This document shows, one piece after another, positions 11,845 through 24,059 of a stretch of DNA of 64,000 nucleotides. The stretch covers positions 39,888 through 103,887 of the forward strand of contig WTPW01000310.1 in NCBI GenBank assembly GCA_009809945.1. The letters run 5' to 3'. Source of the DNA: Gigaspora margarita (lineage: Eukaryota; Glomeromycota; Glomeromycetes; Diversisporales; Gigasporaceae). The translations under genes were made by a program, and so were the position numbers. The stretch's first letter is position 1; each line of letters opens with the position of its first letter. A model generated the notes under the pieces. That model searched no databases and was not told the origin of the DNA. It worked only from the letters and a program-made list of their open reading frames with translations.

Positions 11845-13799
11845 ATAGATACTGCTTATATAGAACTTGGGTATGGGTAATAAAAAGTACTGACTAGTTT
11901 TAGTTTTAAAATCAAGTTAATTATAATTTACATACGTACTTAAATGGTATGAATAAACAACTTATTGATTCCGTATTAGAAAAGTGTTTTAAAAATCAAA
12001 GAAATATCTTTATTAGTACAGTACATTATAACTATTGTATTTTATAGAATGCCACCCAATCATCAATTGCTCTAATCAATCAAATTACTAGATTAAACAG
12101 TGCATTGCTCAATTTAGTTGTACGTTTGTAATATTTCAATTATTTTTTATTGAGTTTTGGCAAGAAAAAAATTTTAATTTCAAGTTTATTATCGATTATT
12201 TATTGGATTCAACTCATGAAAGATATGATTGGTGATAATATATGATTATATGCTACCGTCAATTTTCAAAAAGAGCTGAGTTCATATATAATTGATGTCC
12301 ATTGTTTTTATCTAAATAATCAATTATGTACGTACGCATGTGCGAGTTTAAATTGTTCAATATTACAGATGCAGGCGAATCGTCTCAATGAGTTATAATG
12401 GTATTCAGCAAGTTAAGGTTATACACATTGTGCCGTGATTAACATTTTTTAAAAAAAAAATTTATTATTTCAAAACCTATTATGAATTCGCCCAAAAATA
12501 TTAGTATTGGAGAACAGCTTAATTTTGAATTAAACTCTATACATTTTTCTTCTTAAATAACTATATTAACAATTGCTAAGATGGTTTATAGCATGCTTTT
12601 ATATAAGTTGTAGATATTATTATATAACCTATATATTATTTGAGAGCTGCTGATAGAAGCCAGACATTGGATTTAAGCTTATAATATGTCAGAACTAATT
12701 CTGAACAACTTAGATATGTTCTAATCATTTAATACATATCTGATATAATACTGATAATGCTGTATATTGTAGAATAAATTTTTTTTAAACCACTCTAAAA
12801 AAAGTTACGTATCTGAGTTTAAATTTCTACAAACAAAAGTTTCCATTTTCCATGTTCCTTCTTACGTTATACTCAATGTAAAATTCGATTGTCATATATA
12901 TATTTTAACAAAAAAAAAATCTTTAAGTGGTAAATCGCAGATAAAGGGTAAAAAATGATTAATTTTTTTTTAATTTAATAAACTAATTTTTTGAATATTT
13001 AAATTCTACTTACAAAATTAAAATTTGCTCATCAGCTGCCTTTTTGTGCAGATCATTTTACCAGTACGATCACATGAATATGTAATATGAAATGTGAGAG
13101 GTATGGTTTATGCTCGTCAAAGTTGATGTCCACTATACTGATTTTTGAAGAATCCTTTTTTAGTGTAGGTAATGGTTTTTATTTTTCCAATTCAGGCAGG
13201 GGTTATAGTGATTCTGACAATACGGGATGACAATACGTGCATGTGTAATGTACATTGAACGATGGTGTGAAATATCTTGTCAAAAATGATTATATATTGT
13301 AATTGACTAATAGTATGGGATACTTTTTTTGAAATTATGCGTGATTTATGATATATGAAACTATTCCTAATAAGGGGGTTATCAATTGATGTTTGATGTT
13401 TTTCAATTATCAGTTATCGATACCAATAAAATGTTTTTGCCACTTTGCCGTTTTTGATTAGCTATATCCAAAAACCGTAATCAGACCGTGTGAAAATTTA
13501 AAATATGATCAGAATGATACTATTTAAATCTATAATTATTGCATGTTAATGTCATAATAGTCTCGTCATAATTAGTAATTAATCTATTACTACGAATTAA
13601 TAATAATCAGTTGTCATTTATTTATATATATAATTTTTTTTTAAAAAATTGACTTTCGTTTGTTACGACACTTTGTATGTTGAGATTTAAAAAATCAACT
13701 TCCATTCGTCATTCACACTTTGTATCTTTTGTAATTAGAGTGAGCCATGGACAACATTAATAATATGCATTAATGAGTTACGTAACAGTAAATCATAAT
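11845..13799. other. AT-rich intergenic stretch, nothing assigned
   Basis: Only short frames, homopolymer A/T tracts and scattered stops are visible on both strands. No family-level protein match, tRNA fold or clear repeat was recognised. Confidence 0.5.
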
Positions 13800-15570
13800 A
13801 GAAGCTATAATTTCAACATAAATTAACTCAACCCTAACCACATATTGTGATTATTAGAATAACGGGCAAGTTTTGTATGAGAATTTTTTGCAATAATTCT
13901 TGATAGAAGTCACAATAATTTCATTGAAACTCAACCTTAAAATGTATTATATACTGAGTAAGTTTGTAACAGGATTTTTATAATAAATTCACGATAGAAA
14001 TTGTGATAATTCTAATACATACTAATTCACCTTTTCATCATTACATGATGCACGTTGTAAGAGTGGTAGGCATTGGGTATATGGCTAAAAACCACTAACA
14101 ATACCTCTATCTAATCAAACCAATGCCTTTTAATTGTATAAGATTCTTGAACCTTTAATTGGTAGGCAAAAAGTATATAGTTGATTTGGTCTGGGTCTCA
14201 AAATTCTTTTAGGGCCTTGATGCAGTGTGGTTGAATGAAGATAAGTATTTCTGGGATTTCTTGTGAATAGTTCTTCTGTTAGTAGTTCAAATGTCATTCT
14301 ATTTATATAATTCTTTTTCTTTATTCTAGTCACAAAGGATGAAAGGTTCTAATGTAATACTAATGATCGTCATGTGATAAAGGGCAAAATTGGATGATGC
14401 GGGTGATTAATCTAACAATAAAACAGATTAATTGTTCGATAAATCAGGTAATTAAAGGTTTAATCGATTTGTTTTTATAAAAGGTAATTAATTTGATCTT
14501 TCTTTCTTTAACTGGGTTATACTAGTGACATTATTCAAAATAACAAATACTCTACAGGTGAAAGGTAAATTCAATAAGTGATTTAATACAACAATTTTGG
14601 GTTAAAGGGAAACTTACTCAGAACTAACACTTCTACTCTTATTTCGATACAAATTCATTCAACCTTAACCACATAATGTAATAGCGAGAAAATTCTGTAA
14701 GAGAATTTTTTGCAGCAATTCATAATAAAATCACGATAATTTCATTGCAAATCATCTCAACCCTTAACTGCATACTAGATATCACGTAAGTTTGTAACAG
14801 AATTTTTGTTTGTTTTTGTACCATTTGTTTTGTCTTCATAAGACAAATCGAATAGCACCAAAATAATGTAATTCTGACAATAGTTCACGAGTTAATTAAT
14901 TTTTAGGAAGAATTTTTAAGACTTTCTTATGATAATTTGATAAATTAACTCAAAATAAATTACCTGAAGTGATTGCTAAAATAAGGAGTAAGTTTTTTTA
15001 ATAATTTTTTACAATAATTCATAAAAAATTTTTAATAATATGAATGCAGACTAACTCAACCTTAATCATATTAGTGTTTCAGACGAAACTCGAATTTGCA
15101 GGACAAAACAAGTTTAGAGGTTTCGGACTTATAGGGCGAAACTAAAATTCTTCGGTGCAAAACATTTTGAATTTGAAAATTATTTCGCCTGAAACACCAA
15201 ATNATAGAGAAANCACGATAATTCNATGCAAACTAACTTATCCACATACTGTGGTTACTACAATAGTAAGTTCTCAGTTTTCTTACAATAACTCAATATA
15301 AATTAGAATTTCAATTTCTAATTTAGAATGAATTACCAATAATTCAAATAAAATTGATTTACCCTTAACCAAAATAGGATGTCATTGGAAGAGTAAGTTC
15401 CATAACAGAATTTTCATGATAGTAATCATGATAATTTGAATATGAACCAACTTAACCGCATACTGAAATATCAAGTAAGGTTTGTAGCAAAATTTTTTGT
15501 AATAACCTGCAAGTGTGATGAGTTCACAAAAGCGAAACTAATTCAATCTTAACAACTCAGATATCAAATA
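13800..15570. repeat. Degenerate tandem array, about 110-bp unit
   Basis: A unit resembling AACTCAACCTTAACCACATA, then GTGATTATTAGAATAA, then GTTTGTAACAGAATTTTT and a CAATAATTCATGATAGAAAT segment recurs at about 13820, 13925, 14650, 14750, 15055, 15235, 15355 and 15455. Divergence is high. Other sequence at 14040-14570 and a small TIR element at 15070 interrupt it. Ambiguous bases occur at 15203-15225. Confidence 0.55.
15070..15200. repeat. Small TIR element (about 130 bp)
   Basis: The ends are GTGTTTCAGACGAAA and the inverted TTTCGCCTGAAACAC. The element sits inside the degenerate 110-bp array and is too short to encode anything. Confidence 0.6.
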
Positions 15571-15582
15571 AATTCATAATAA

Positions 15583-15745
15583 TAATATCTCGGGTCATTG
15601 GGCATTAATGGATTGATCCTTGACAGTAGTAATAGAAATACATGACTAATACTGATCGGCTGCGTAAGCAGCCGATCAGTATCAGCCATGTCTGTTATTA
15701 TTGTCAAGGATCAATCCACTAATACAAGTGACCCAAGATATTAAA
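15583..15745. repeat. Hairpin element, about 75-bp arms
   Basis: An almost perfect inverted repeat: ATCTCGGGTCATTGGGCATT through CTAATACTGATCGGCTG pairs with CAGCCGATCAGTATCAGCC through ACCCAAGATATT, with only CGTAAG as loop. The strength of the pairing suggests a recent foldback MITE or a hairpin RNA source. Confidence 0.75.
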
Positions 15746-18700
15746 TAATCAAATATATATATATTTTTAAAACATAATAGCACTATTGAAATATTTGTAA
15801 AAATAGGGCATTATACTTAATAAAATCTTTGTGGTAAATGTAAGCTATTGTTCTAGTACGCTGAGGTTCATTTTGTTTGTGTTAAATTTATTAGTGCAGA
15901 TATCTTAATAGGTTAATTGAATGAAATATTCTCACAAATATTGCCGATCGTACTAGTCCTGCGCGGCATCTATGCTGTGCAGCTATCTTATATAATCAAT
16001 TGAAGTTTATTTTGATTGGTTGTTAAAATATCCCAGAAAAAATGTAGACCATTCTCCGGATAAAGTATCGGCTGTACCGGGTGAATTTTATTACTCACGA
16101 AACTTTCAAAGATTAGTCTAAAGACACATATTGTGTCTTACAATATATTCATAATAACTAATTTATATTTCACAATGTATATAATATTATTTGTTTTGCA
16201 ATAAGTACACTGTTTATTTTACAACAAATACTTTAAGTTTTGCGACACAATGCTAAATAATAACATATACAAACATTTTTAAACACTGCTACTATAAAAC
16301 GTTATATTTATAAACTACTTATGGCCTAAATATAATAAAAAAAATAGAGTTTGGAATATTAGTTCCAAATACGTAGTGCTTTTTACTTCTAGAAAACAAG
16401 TAGAACTAGTTGAGACAAACTCTTGCAACTTTCACTTACTAATTGCTTAGGTCGCCGAAGCACCTTCTGACCTTTCAAAACTTTCACTTCTCATCTAGTT
16501 TTTGAAACTATTGCATCTAACTGCATCTCAGGTTAAAAAACAAAATATCCAAAAATAAAATATCAACTACTCAAGTTGGTTTTTGTTTTGTATTACAAAA
16601 ATTTTTTTTTCATATGACATGATGATTTTTTACTTATAAAAGTACTTCAAAAATTATAATTGACTGTATAAAAAAAAAGTTCGTCACCAATCATAATTAT
16701 TCTAATTTTAGCCAATCAAAACAAACTTCTGCTATGCTTAATCAATTATGGCAAAATTTAATATAGTGTGCGAATACATATAAAAGTATTTTTTTTACTA
16801 AGCAAACCTTTTATAATTTCTAATTAAACTTTGCAGAACCAACTTTTCTGATTCTAATGATGTTAAATCATTCAAATCACGTTAGTATATGACACGATAT
16901 GAGTATTTGTTGATTGTTTACTATAGGATTTTTTTATTATGATCGGAAATGTACGGCATTCCACTTCTATATAAGGCAATTAGTAAAACTCTGCCGATTT
17001 TTACTATGAAATTTTGACTTAATAATAAAATGGATTTTTATTTTTTTCCTGTCCATCTTAATTTAGATTTTTTTTTTTTGAATTTTCAAACCCTTTCAGG
17101 TCATATTCAATTGGTTTAATTTTGATTAGTCAAACTACTTAGAAGCAAAATTATTCACCCTACATAAATTTTTACTATCAATATTTTATTGCATTAAAAT
17201 CATTAAATCGGATTTTATATATTATTCTTTTAACCCATAACTATTCTTTTATTACTCTTCAATGTCTCTTCTTCCATCATTTATGATTTTTTCATTCTAT
17301 ACCCGATTTAGCTATAATACATTCCCACAAAAAAATTGTTCACCCTGTAATTTTAACCAATAGAATTTTAAGATCAAGTGTAATGTAAAAACCACTTTTT
17401 TACAAAAAAAAAGGAATAGTGATAGCTCTAAATTTTTATTAGAATCGTGAAATTTTATTACATTTTCTAACCCTAGCCTTAATTATAATGCTATTTTCTT
17501 AGCTTTAATTTACACGTAATTTAATTATTACAATATATGTAATCATGAAAGGTTCTACTATGTGATTATGATACAACTTTTATATACAACCTTAAATTAG
17601 CACAACATTCACATGCTTGTGAACCAATCAGAATGCTTTTATCGCAAACAGACACATCATAGAGTTTTATAGCAAAGCTTTCAACTGGAAAAAGAACTTT
17701 TGATATCTATAATTTTGATAATAAACTTGCGATAAAATTTGCACAGTTTATAGCTAGAATTATTTTTTTCTCAAATCTTGTTAAATTTGCAAAAAGATGT
17801 ATGGATTCAAATTCGTAAAGTTGACCTACCATCAAATATGCTTTGATTACTACATGGATTAAAGAAATAGAAACTTCTGGTGAAAATAAAGTCAAAAAAC
17901 AAATCTTTGACGTTGATAACATAAGACAGAATTCAACGCATCCAGATTCTATGTACAGGTGCAAATTTATCAATATGTAGAAGATATCAAAAGTGATAAC
18001 AAGTGTACCTGCAATGTGAAAACCTATCAGTTTTTTTGATGATAAATGGATTGAATATTTGCGAAAACAGAGGTACTGCTGACCTTCCAAAACTTTTATG
18101 TGATATTATTTGTTTAAATCTGATCCTGCTAATTAAAAATAATATAGTCTAATATCTAAATTATCCAAAAAAAGTAAGTTAAAAATAACCTTTTTATATA
18201 CGATTATTGATCAGGTTTATTATGGATCAATTTTTAATCATATATGAATACGTGAGTGTGAAAACCTGTAATTAATCATATAAAGATTGGATCTGTCAAA
18301 AAATCCTTAACCAGATATTATTAGTTTACCCCAGATTACCCAGGTAAATTATTATATATCTCAGGTAACTACTGGTATATAATAATACTTTTTACCCGGG
18401 TCCAATCTCTATAATCATAATGTTTTACTATGAACTGTTACAGGTTTTTCACTCTAACGCAATCATGTAGTAGTTTTAATTTTTGGAAGTTCAACAGTAT
18501 ATTTTTATCTATTTTTTTTTTTTCTTTTTCCTTTTTTTCTTTCTATTTTTCTTTCTTTTTTGCTTTTCTTTTCCCTTCTTTTTCTTTTTTTTTTCTTATT
18601 TTTTTATGTTAAAAATTTCCAACAATAAACATTAAAAAATTAGAAAGCTAACAATAATATTATTATTGTTGACAAATTGTACAATAATGGGGGTTTCAAA

Positions 18701-19310
18701 ATTCACAAATAAGTGACGCACTTGAAAATAAATAGAATTTTTTCAATAGCATTTTTATTTGTTGTATTATAAATCGGAAGAAAAATGAAATAGGATTCTC
18801 GATTTTAACTTTGAAACCCTCTAATATGCGAAAATCTTAAATATGTAAATAAGCAATACCGTATTACCGTAAAATAATGCACACCTGCACGGTGATTTGA
18901 TCACCTGTGTGCTATTTTGAGTGCATGCATGTGTGCTATTTTGAGGTATCCCAATTTTTTATCCTGTACTGGCGCTGAAAATCTAAACCTTAATATATAT
19001 ATATAGATATATATAGGAGCAATTAACCTATTATTGAACTTCTACGTAGCGATAGTAAAAAGCGAATTATTTATTTTTTAAACCTTGCAAATATATAAAG
19101 TATCACTATGGTGCGGTGCATTCAACTCATCACACATGACAACAAGCAGGGCGCTAGGTGCAATAAATGAAGAGAAATGGCAGGATGAATGAGAGCCAGA
19201 TTATAATCGGGTATCGCCTGTAGATTATGATCTTATTTTTCTTTGTTCTTTGTCATCATCACATAGCACTCTAAGGCCATTATAGTTCTAACTTTAAAAA
19301 GGATATGCAT
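15746..19310. other. AT-rich intergenic stretch
   Basis: No gene was recognised. A 127-codon minus-strand frame at 17707-18090 is open but has no recognisable domain and odd composition. A T/C-rich low-complexity tract lies at 18510-18605. A short direct repeat of GTGTGCTATTTTGAG lies at about 18907-18945. Confidence 0.5.
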
Positions 19311-19328
19311 AAAACATTCATTTATTAT

Positions 19329-19989
19329 AGTCCTGCGGGCTGATAGTATAGAGGTTGCACTCCCAGGACATTAGCTGATTTAAACGCAAGGTCACCGGTT
19401 CAAGTCCTATAGAAAACAGAGTTGCTATATAAGATCACAGAGTGGATTACTTGGACCAGGTTGCTAGGACCACGTTTGGATGGCTCAGCCATAGTGCTGT
19501 TGTATTCTCTGCTGCTGTGTTCCCTGTCTAGTAAAACTTGTTCAGTTCTGGTTAAATCCTCCAGTAGTAAATAGGTCAATCGGATCTTACCTGATATGGA
19601 AGGAACCATTCCAGGATGATTTGAACAGAACGTGGAGTAGTCTGCTCTAACGGGGTGGAACCCCACCTGCCTCGGGATGAAAAGTTCTGGATGAATCAAA
19701 ATGGGTCAGGAGCCGAAGACACTGCCGGGTACCTCTGGTTGGGTATGAAAGAGTTTCAGTTAAATTTCCCCGGTAGTAAAAATGGGTCAGCTGGTTGAAA
19801 CCAGTTGAGACAATAAAAGTAAAAAAGGATGGCTTAGTACTGGTTAGCTACAGTAGAAATAGTAATAGATGCACATATGTAGATCATTACAAAATGTACA
19901 AATGCAGGGGCCTTGTATAATAGGAAGGTCCCATTGAATAAGATGAATAAAGTACGCCATCCGGCGTCCCCTTAGAAGGGGTTAAAAAA
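19329..19989 (+). repeat. tRNA-headed SINE with A tail and 18-bp duplication
   Basis: The left part resembles a tRNA-derived RNA polymerase III promoter. A GATAGTATAGAGG stretch lies in the A-box position, and GGTTCAAGTCC about 60 bases further fits the B-box consensus. The element ends in a run of A at 19983-19993. It is flanked by AAAACATTCATTTATTAT (19311-19328) and AAAACATTTATTTATTAT (19990-20007), a long target duplication of the LINE-mobilised type. Its GC-richer body differs sharply from the surroundings. A minus-strand open frame within it is incidental. Confidence 0.8.
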
Positions 19990-20194
19990 AAAACATTTAT
20001 TTATTATCAAAAATTATATTCCAGTATTAAATCAAAAAGAATGGCCGTAACAATTTATTATCCTGCTAGAATAAGGATAGCGCTAATTGAACATTTAATG
20101 ATAGTTATTCTTGAAGCAATTAAAGCTAAAAATAATAAATATGAAGCATTCATTGAACATCTTTGTTATGCACTCGATTAAATAGTATTCTATA

Positions 20195-20455
20195 TATGGG
20201 GGGACCCACAGCAAAAGGTGGCTTCAGGAAAATCACATAATTTGAAGAAAATCATTACTAAACTTAGTATGTGATTATCAATTATATAGTAGTATAAGAT
20301 TATTAAACTAAATTTATGTATTTTTTTATTAAGATTATTGATAATTAAAAATTATTTTTACAAAAATAATAATTAGTTAGATACTTATTATATAAAATTT
20401 TAAAATCTGATTGGTTGGCCCAAAGCCACCTTTTGCTGTGGGCTCCCCCATATGG
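20195..20455. repeat. TIR element (MITE)
   Basis: The left end GGGGGGACCCACAGCAAAAG pairs with the right end CTTTTGCTGTGGGCTCCCCC. The TIR is about 33 bp and includes AGGTGGCTT, with TA-rich flanks. The interior is AT-rich and non-coding. Confidence 0.75.
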
Positions 20456-21035
20456 TGCACGCTATTTCAGGACGCACATGGGCATTATTTCGAAACCAAG
20501 GAAGCTATTTTTAGGAGATGCGATTTTCAAAATAACGCCCATAATCATTATTTCGCAGTAATACAGGTAGATGTAATAGGGTAATAGAGTGGCAGGATAT
20601 TTTAAAAATTTTTGAAGATATTTATAAATCTCATAGAGTCGATAATAATATCTGATCGAGTGCTGATGGGAATCTTTATTTTGATCAATGATGACCATTA
20701 CAATCGTTGACAAATCAAATCACCGTACTTGAACTGATTTCAACAATATTTCCATTTGTACTATTGATTTTATCTAAAATATTATATGAATAGCTAAAAT
20801 TATGTTATAGCTGTTGTGCACTGAAGAGTTTCAAAATTAGCAAATAAGTTGTGTATTTTGAAATAAGTAGGATTTTTTAAATAGCGTTTATACTATGTTA
20901 AATTATAAAATAGAAAACTTACAAACTTGTAATATTTTTCAAATTTGGGGCCCTTATATGTAATTATTTTTTTTGTTTAGGCCCTTACATGTAATTATTG
21001 CGCTTTGCAAAATTGTGTGACCTCTGCAGGAGTAC

Positions 21036-21356
21036 CCTAGCCATGGTAAAAAAAATTCTGGTCATGTGACGATCTGCAGTCAAATTAGTCAATAACGATT
21101 TCTAGTTTAGTGTAACATTACACAATTAGGCAAAATTCAAAACAACACAAATGTTCGTTCTAGAAGAAATCACTTATTTCTCGACAAACTTCATAAGAAA
21201 ACCCCTTCTGCGCACTAACAGAAAATATTCCTTGATCAATTTTACTATATATAACGCTAACTATGAACCCTAATATAGATGCCAACTCTAACCTAAATAA
21301 ACTTAAAGATTTTTATCAGTTATCACGTGACCAGAACTTTTTTTGCCATAGCTAGG
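21036..21356. repeat. TIR element (MITE), 321 bp
   Basis: CCTAGCCATGGTAAAAAAAA on the left mirrors TTTTTTTGCCATAGCTAGG on the right, and the pairing continues through TTCTGGTCATGTGA, so the TIR is about 36 bp. The GGCCCTTATATGTAATTATT motif just outside (20950-20990) recurs near 63870-63920. Confidence 0.7.
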
Positions 21357-21505
21357 TGATTTTTCAATTCTAAGAGAATTTTACTAATTTCAGCGTTAAA
21401 AGTAGTTTCTATAAATTGATTACTAATCAATTCGCAAAGTTAAAATTACGTAACAATCTTCAATATATGTACTTTGATACTATTTTTGAAAAATATTTTA
21501 TTAGC

Positions 21506-21640
21506 ATGCCTCCTGCGTATAGTAAAGACTTGAAGTGGCGTATTATTTATCTACATTATGATGGCTATTTATTATCTTAATAAGAAACTATTACACCGAG
21601 AGCACAAGAAAAAACTAAAAGTTTCTCTTGTACTTTTTGG
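21506..21640 (+). pseudogene. Tc1/mariner transposase N-terminal fragment
   Basis: The first 24 codons read MPPAYSKDLKWRIIYLHYDG and then stop at 21578. This is the start of the helix-turn-helix DNA-binding domain found in Tc1-type transposases of these fungi (recalled family feature, not searched). Everything after is out of frame or missing, so it is a dead fragment. The open frame is far shorter than the 300 or more residues expected for an intact enzyme. Confidence 0.55.
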
Positions 21641-21935
21641 GTATTATATAAAATGCTATTTTTTGATGAACATAATCTATTTGCTTTTCACCGAATTATA
21701 AATAAATAATCATGTAAATGCATTTTTGACAGCTGCATCTGATTATCTCTATGTGGCACTGTTATAGAACGAGTTTTAGCATTAGTTTCTTTAATGTATT
21801 CTCTAGTATTATTTTAATTATAGTTTATTGGATTATTTTATTATCTTATTTTATTATATTATTTTATATTATTTTATATTATTTTATATTATTAACTATA
21901 TATGGCTAAGTTAGAAGTACGAGTAACATGGTTAA

Positions 21936-22071
21936 CCATTTCTACCATTTCTACCATTTCTACCATTTCTACCATTTCTACCATTTCTACCATTTCTACC
22001 ATTTCTACTATTTCTACCATTTCTACCATTTCTACCATTTCTACCATTTCTACCATTTCTACCATTTCTAC
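21936..22071. repeat. 9-bp microsatellite (TTTCTACCA)n
   Basis: Roughly fifteen tandem copies of TTTCTACCA, one with CTACTA. The array gives an open frame of repeated Ile-Ser-Thr on the plus strand that is a by-product of the repeat. Confidence 0.9.
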
Positions 22072-22232
22072 TTCTAATGATCAAAAGGTATATAAACCCT
22101 AGTTTTCTGCCCTCCTGTACAATAGACTCAGATTCCCCTCTCCTCTCTCTAATGTTTAGGAATAGTTATCTATCTTGAATATTATCTTATAAATAAATAA
22201 AATATATCTTTGCCAAATAAATACTCTCTTGC

Positions 22233-22280
22233 TCNTNAATAAATAAANANAANNAACNNCTNTAGTGAAGTAATATTNNA
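22233..22280. other. Ambiguous bases (low-quality consensus)
   Basis: A cluster of N calls in an AATAAATAAA context suggests an unresolved short repeat or collapsed copies in the assembly. Confidence 0.8.
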
Positions 22281-22669
22281 CTTGCACACCGCTTCATATC
22301 TTCTCTGACCCTTATAAGATCCCTGTCGCTGTGTGTTGTGTTGCAAGTACTATATTGAAGGCAATAGTCGCTTGTAACAGCGCATCAGATAAGTTTAATT
22401 AAATATGGTTTGTTGTAGATCAATTCCATAATACAAGCATTTTTGACTAAAACATGTTCCTCTGCGATATTTTAGCTTTGTTTCTTGAATGTCAGCCATT
22501 ATAACCAAGTATTAAGGAATATTTATGTAAGAGAAAGAAAATATGTTTGTCGAAAAAAAGCAAATATCAAAATATTTAAGCTTATGAATAAAGTATTTTT
22601 TATATATGATTGCTGATCAAAACTATACATATGGGTGGATCTGCAGATTATCACAAATTTTTTGATGCA

Positions 22670-22780
22670 CCTAAATTTGACATATATAGATCTTAAATGC
22701 ATCAGTTATTTGACAAATATATAGATCTTTAATGCGTCAGTCATTTGACAAATATATAAATCAATTAAATCTTTGATAGA
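22670..22780. repeat. Short tandem repeat, about 50-bp unit
   Basis: Two and a half copies of TTTGACATATATAGATCTTA followed by AATGCATCAGTTA, with small changes. Confidence 0.65.
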
Positions 22781-23059
22781 CATAAATTTTAAATACTTTC
22801 GTTACTTATGTATTATACCGGTAGTTAGATTTTTGAATTTAAATATTCGAAGTGCTTATAATGCATTGCTTTTTTTTTATTTGTTCTTTTTTAAAGTACT
22901 TTATTAAAAACTTTCTTGTGAACATAAATTAGTACAACTTACAGTATATTCAAATTAGGTAGCATGATAAATCGTAGCTACTCAAATAGATTCTTTATTC
23001 GCGTTAGACTAGTTAAGTATATTTTAATTCAAGTTTTAACTTTATTTATATTAATAATA

Positions 23060-23353
23060 ATTAGGGTTCCTCAAATTCAAATCAAATCAAATATTGGATC
23101 AATTTGAATTTGATCAAATCAAATTGACTCTGATTCGAATTTGATTTAATTCAAATATTTGGATTTGAATTTGATTTGAATTTGAATTTTTAATAGTAAT
23201 TTTCAAATCAAATCAAATATTTGTTAAATCAAATCAAATTTGGTCAGATTTGAATTTGATCAAATCAAATATAGTCAAATTTGAATTTGAATTTGATCAA
23301 ATATTTGATTCAAATATTTGAAGTTCAAATCAAATTGCGGAACCCTAATAATA
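23060..23353. repeat. TIR element with a degenerate ATTTGA/TCAAAT core
   Basis: The ends are TTAGGGTTCC and GGAACCCTAA inside AATAATAAT flanks. The core is almost entirely made from TCAAAT and ATTTGA blocks, so it is both tandemly repetitive and self-complementary. Similar tracts occur at 3340-3420 and 3600-3660. Confidence 0.65.
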
Positions 23354-24059
23354 ATAAGTCGCATTGTATTTTTTTACAATCTAGCTAGATAAACTTATGC
23401 ACAATCTCTTGAGTAAAAAATACCCATTGTTCTTTAATCGTGAGCAAATATATTAATACTCATGAACCACCTAATACTATTACGTTTAAGGCTTTATCTA
23501 GTATTAATTAAAATTCAATTTTTTAAAAAGTAAATTAAATTATTGTTTATTGTATGGTTTATTAAATATATTAAATTTGACTTACCGTATTTATAAAGTT
23601 TAACTTTTATAAATATAAGTTATAAGCTTAAAATATATGGAATGACTTAAAACTTAGAAGCAAATGCTTGAAGGTATATATTATCTTTGTAAATTTTTAT
23701 AAGATTATTATAGTTGCAAATTTCAAAATTTTTTATTTATTCTAAATTTGAATATAATTATTAGATAACTAGATATTGACCATGCACTATAGTACCTGCA
23801 TAGAAATTAAATTTTTGTTGTATAATATATACTAGAATAATAAATAGTTTAAAAATGCAAACTTGTTGAAGCAGGTACTAGATTAATTTAATTTATTACA
23901 GTACAAGTTTAATTATATGTAGTAGCACTTCTAGATTAATTTTATTTTCAATCATTATTTTTTTTTAAAAATATGCTATTTGATTGGCTGAAAAGCATGT
24001 GATTATTTTTAATTTTTATTTATTCGAGAATGGTTTTTCCTGAACCTTAAACATATACA

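Noticed and set aside
17707..18090. 127-codon minus-strand frame as a gene
   Set aside because: No domain, no neighbours, and composition like random AT-rich sequence. It is only mentioned in the intergenic entry.
18430..18612. Phe/Ser-rich small protein
   Set aside because: Encoded by a T/C homopolymer-like tract, with no other support.
19331..19420. Functional tRNA gene
   Set aside because: The box-B sequence is good, but the acceptor ends do not pair and the element has SINE features (A tail, 18-bp duplication).
19400..19699. 99-codon minus-strand frame
   Set aside because: Lies wholly inside the SINE body and has no recognisable domain.
20042..20185. Coding fragment (MAVTIYYPARIRIALIEHLM) left of the MITE at 20195
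   Set aside because: Reads like protein for about 46 codons, but no continuation is found beyond the MITE and no family is recognised.
21902..22102. Ile-Ser-Thr repeat protein
   Set aside because: It is a direct translation of a 9-bp microsatellite.
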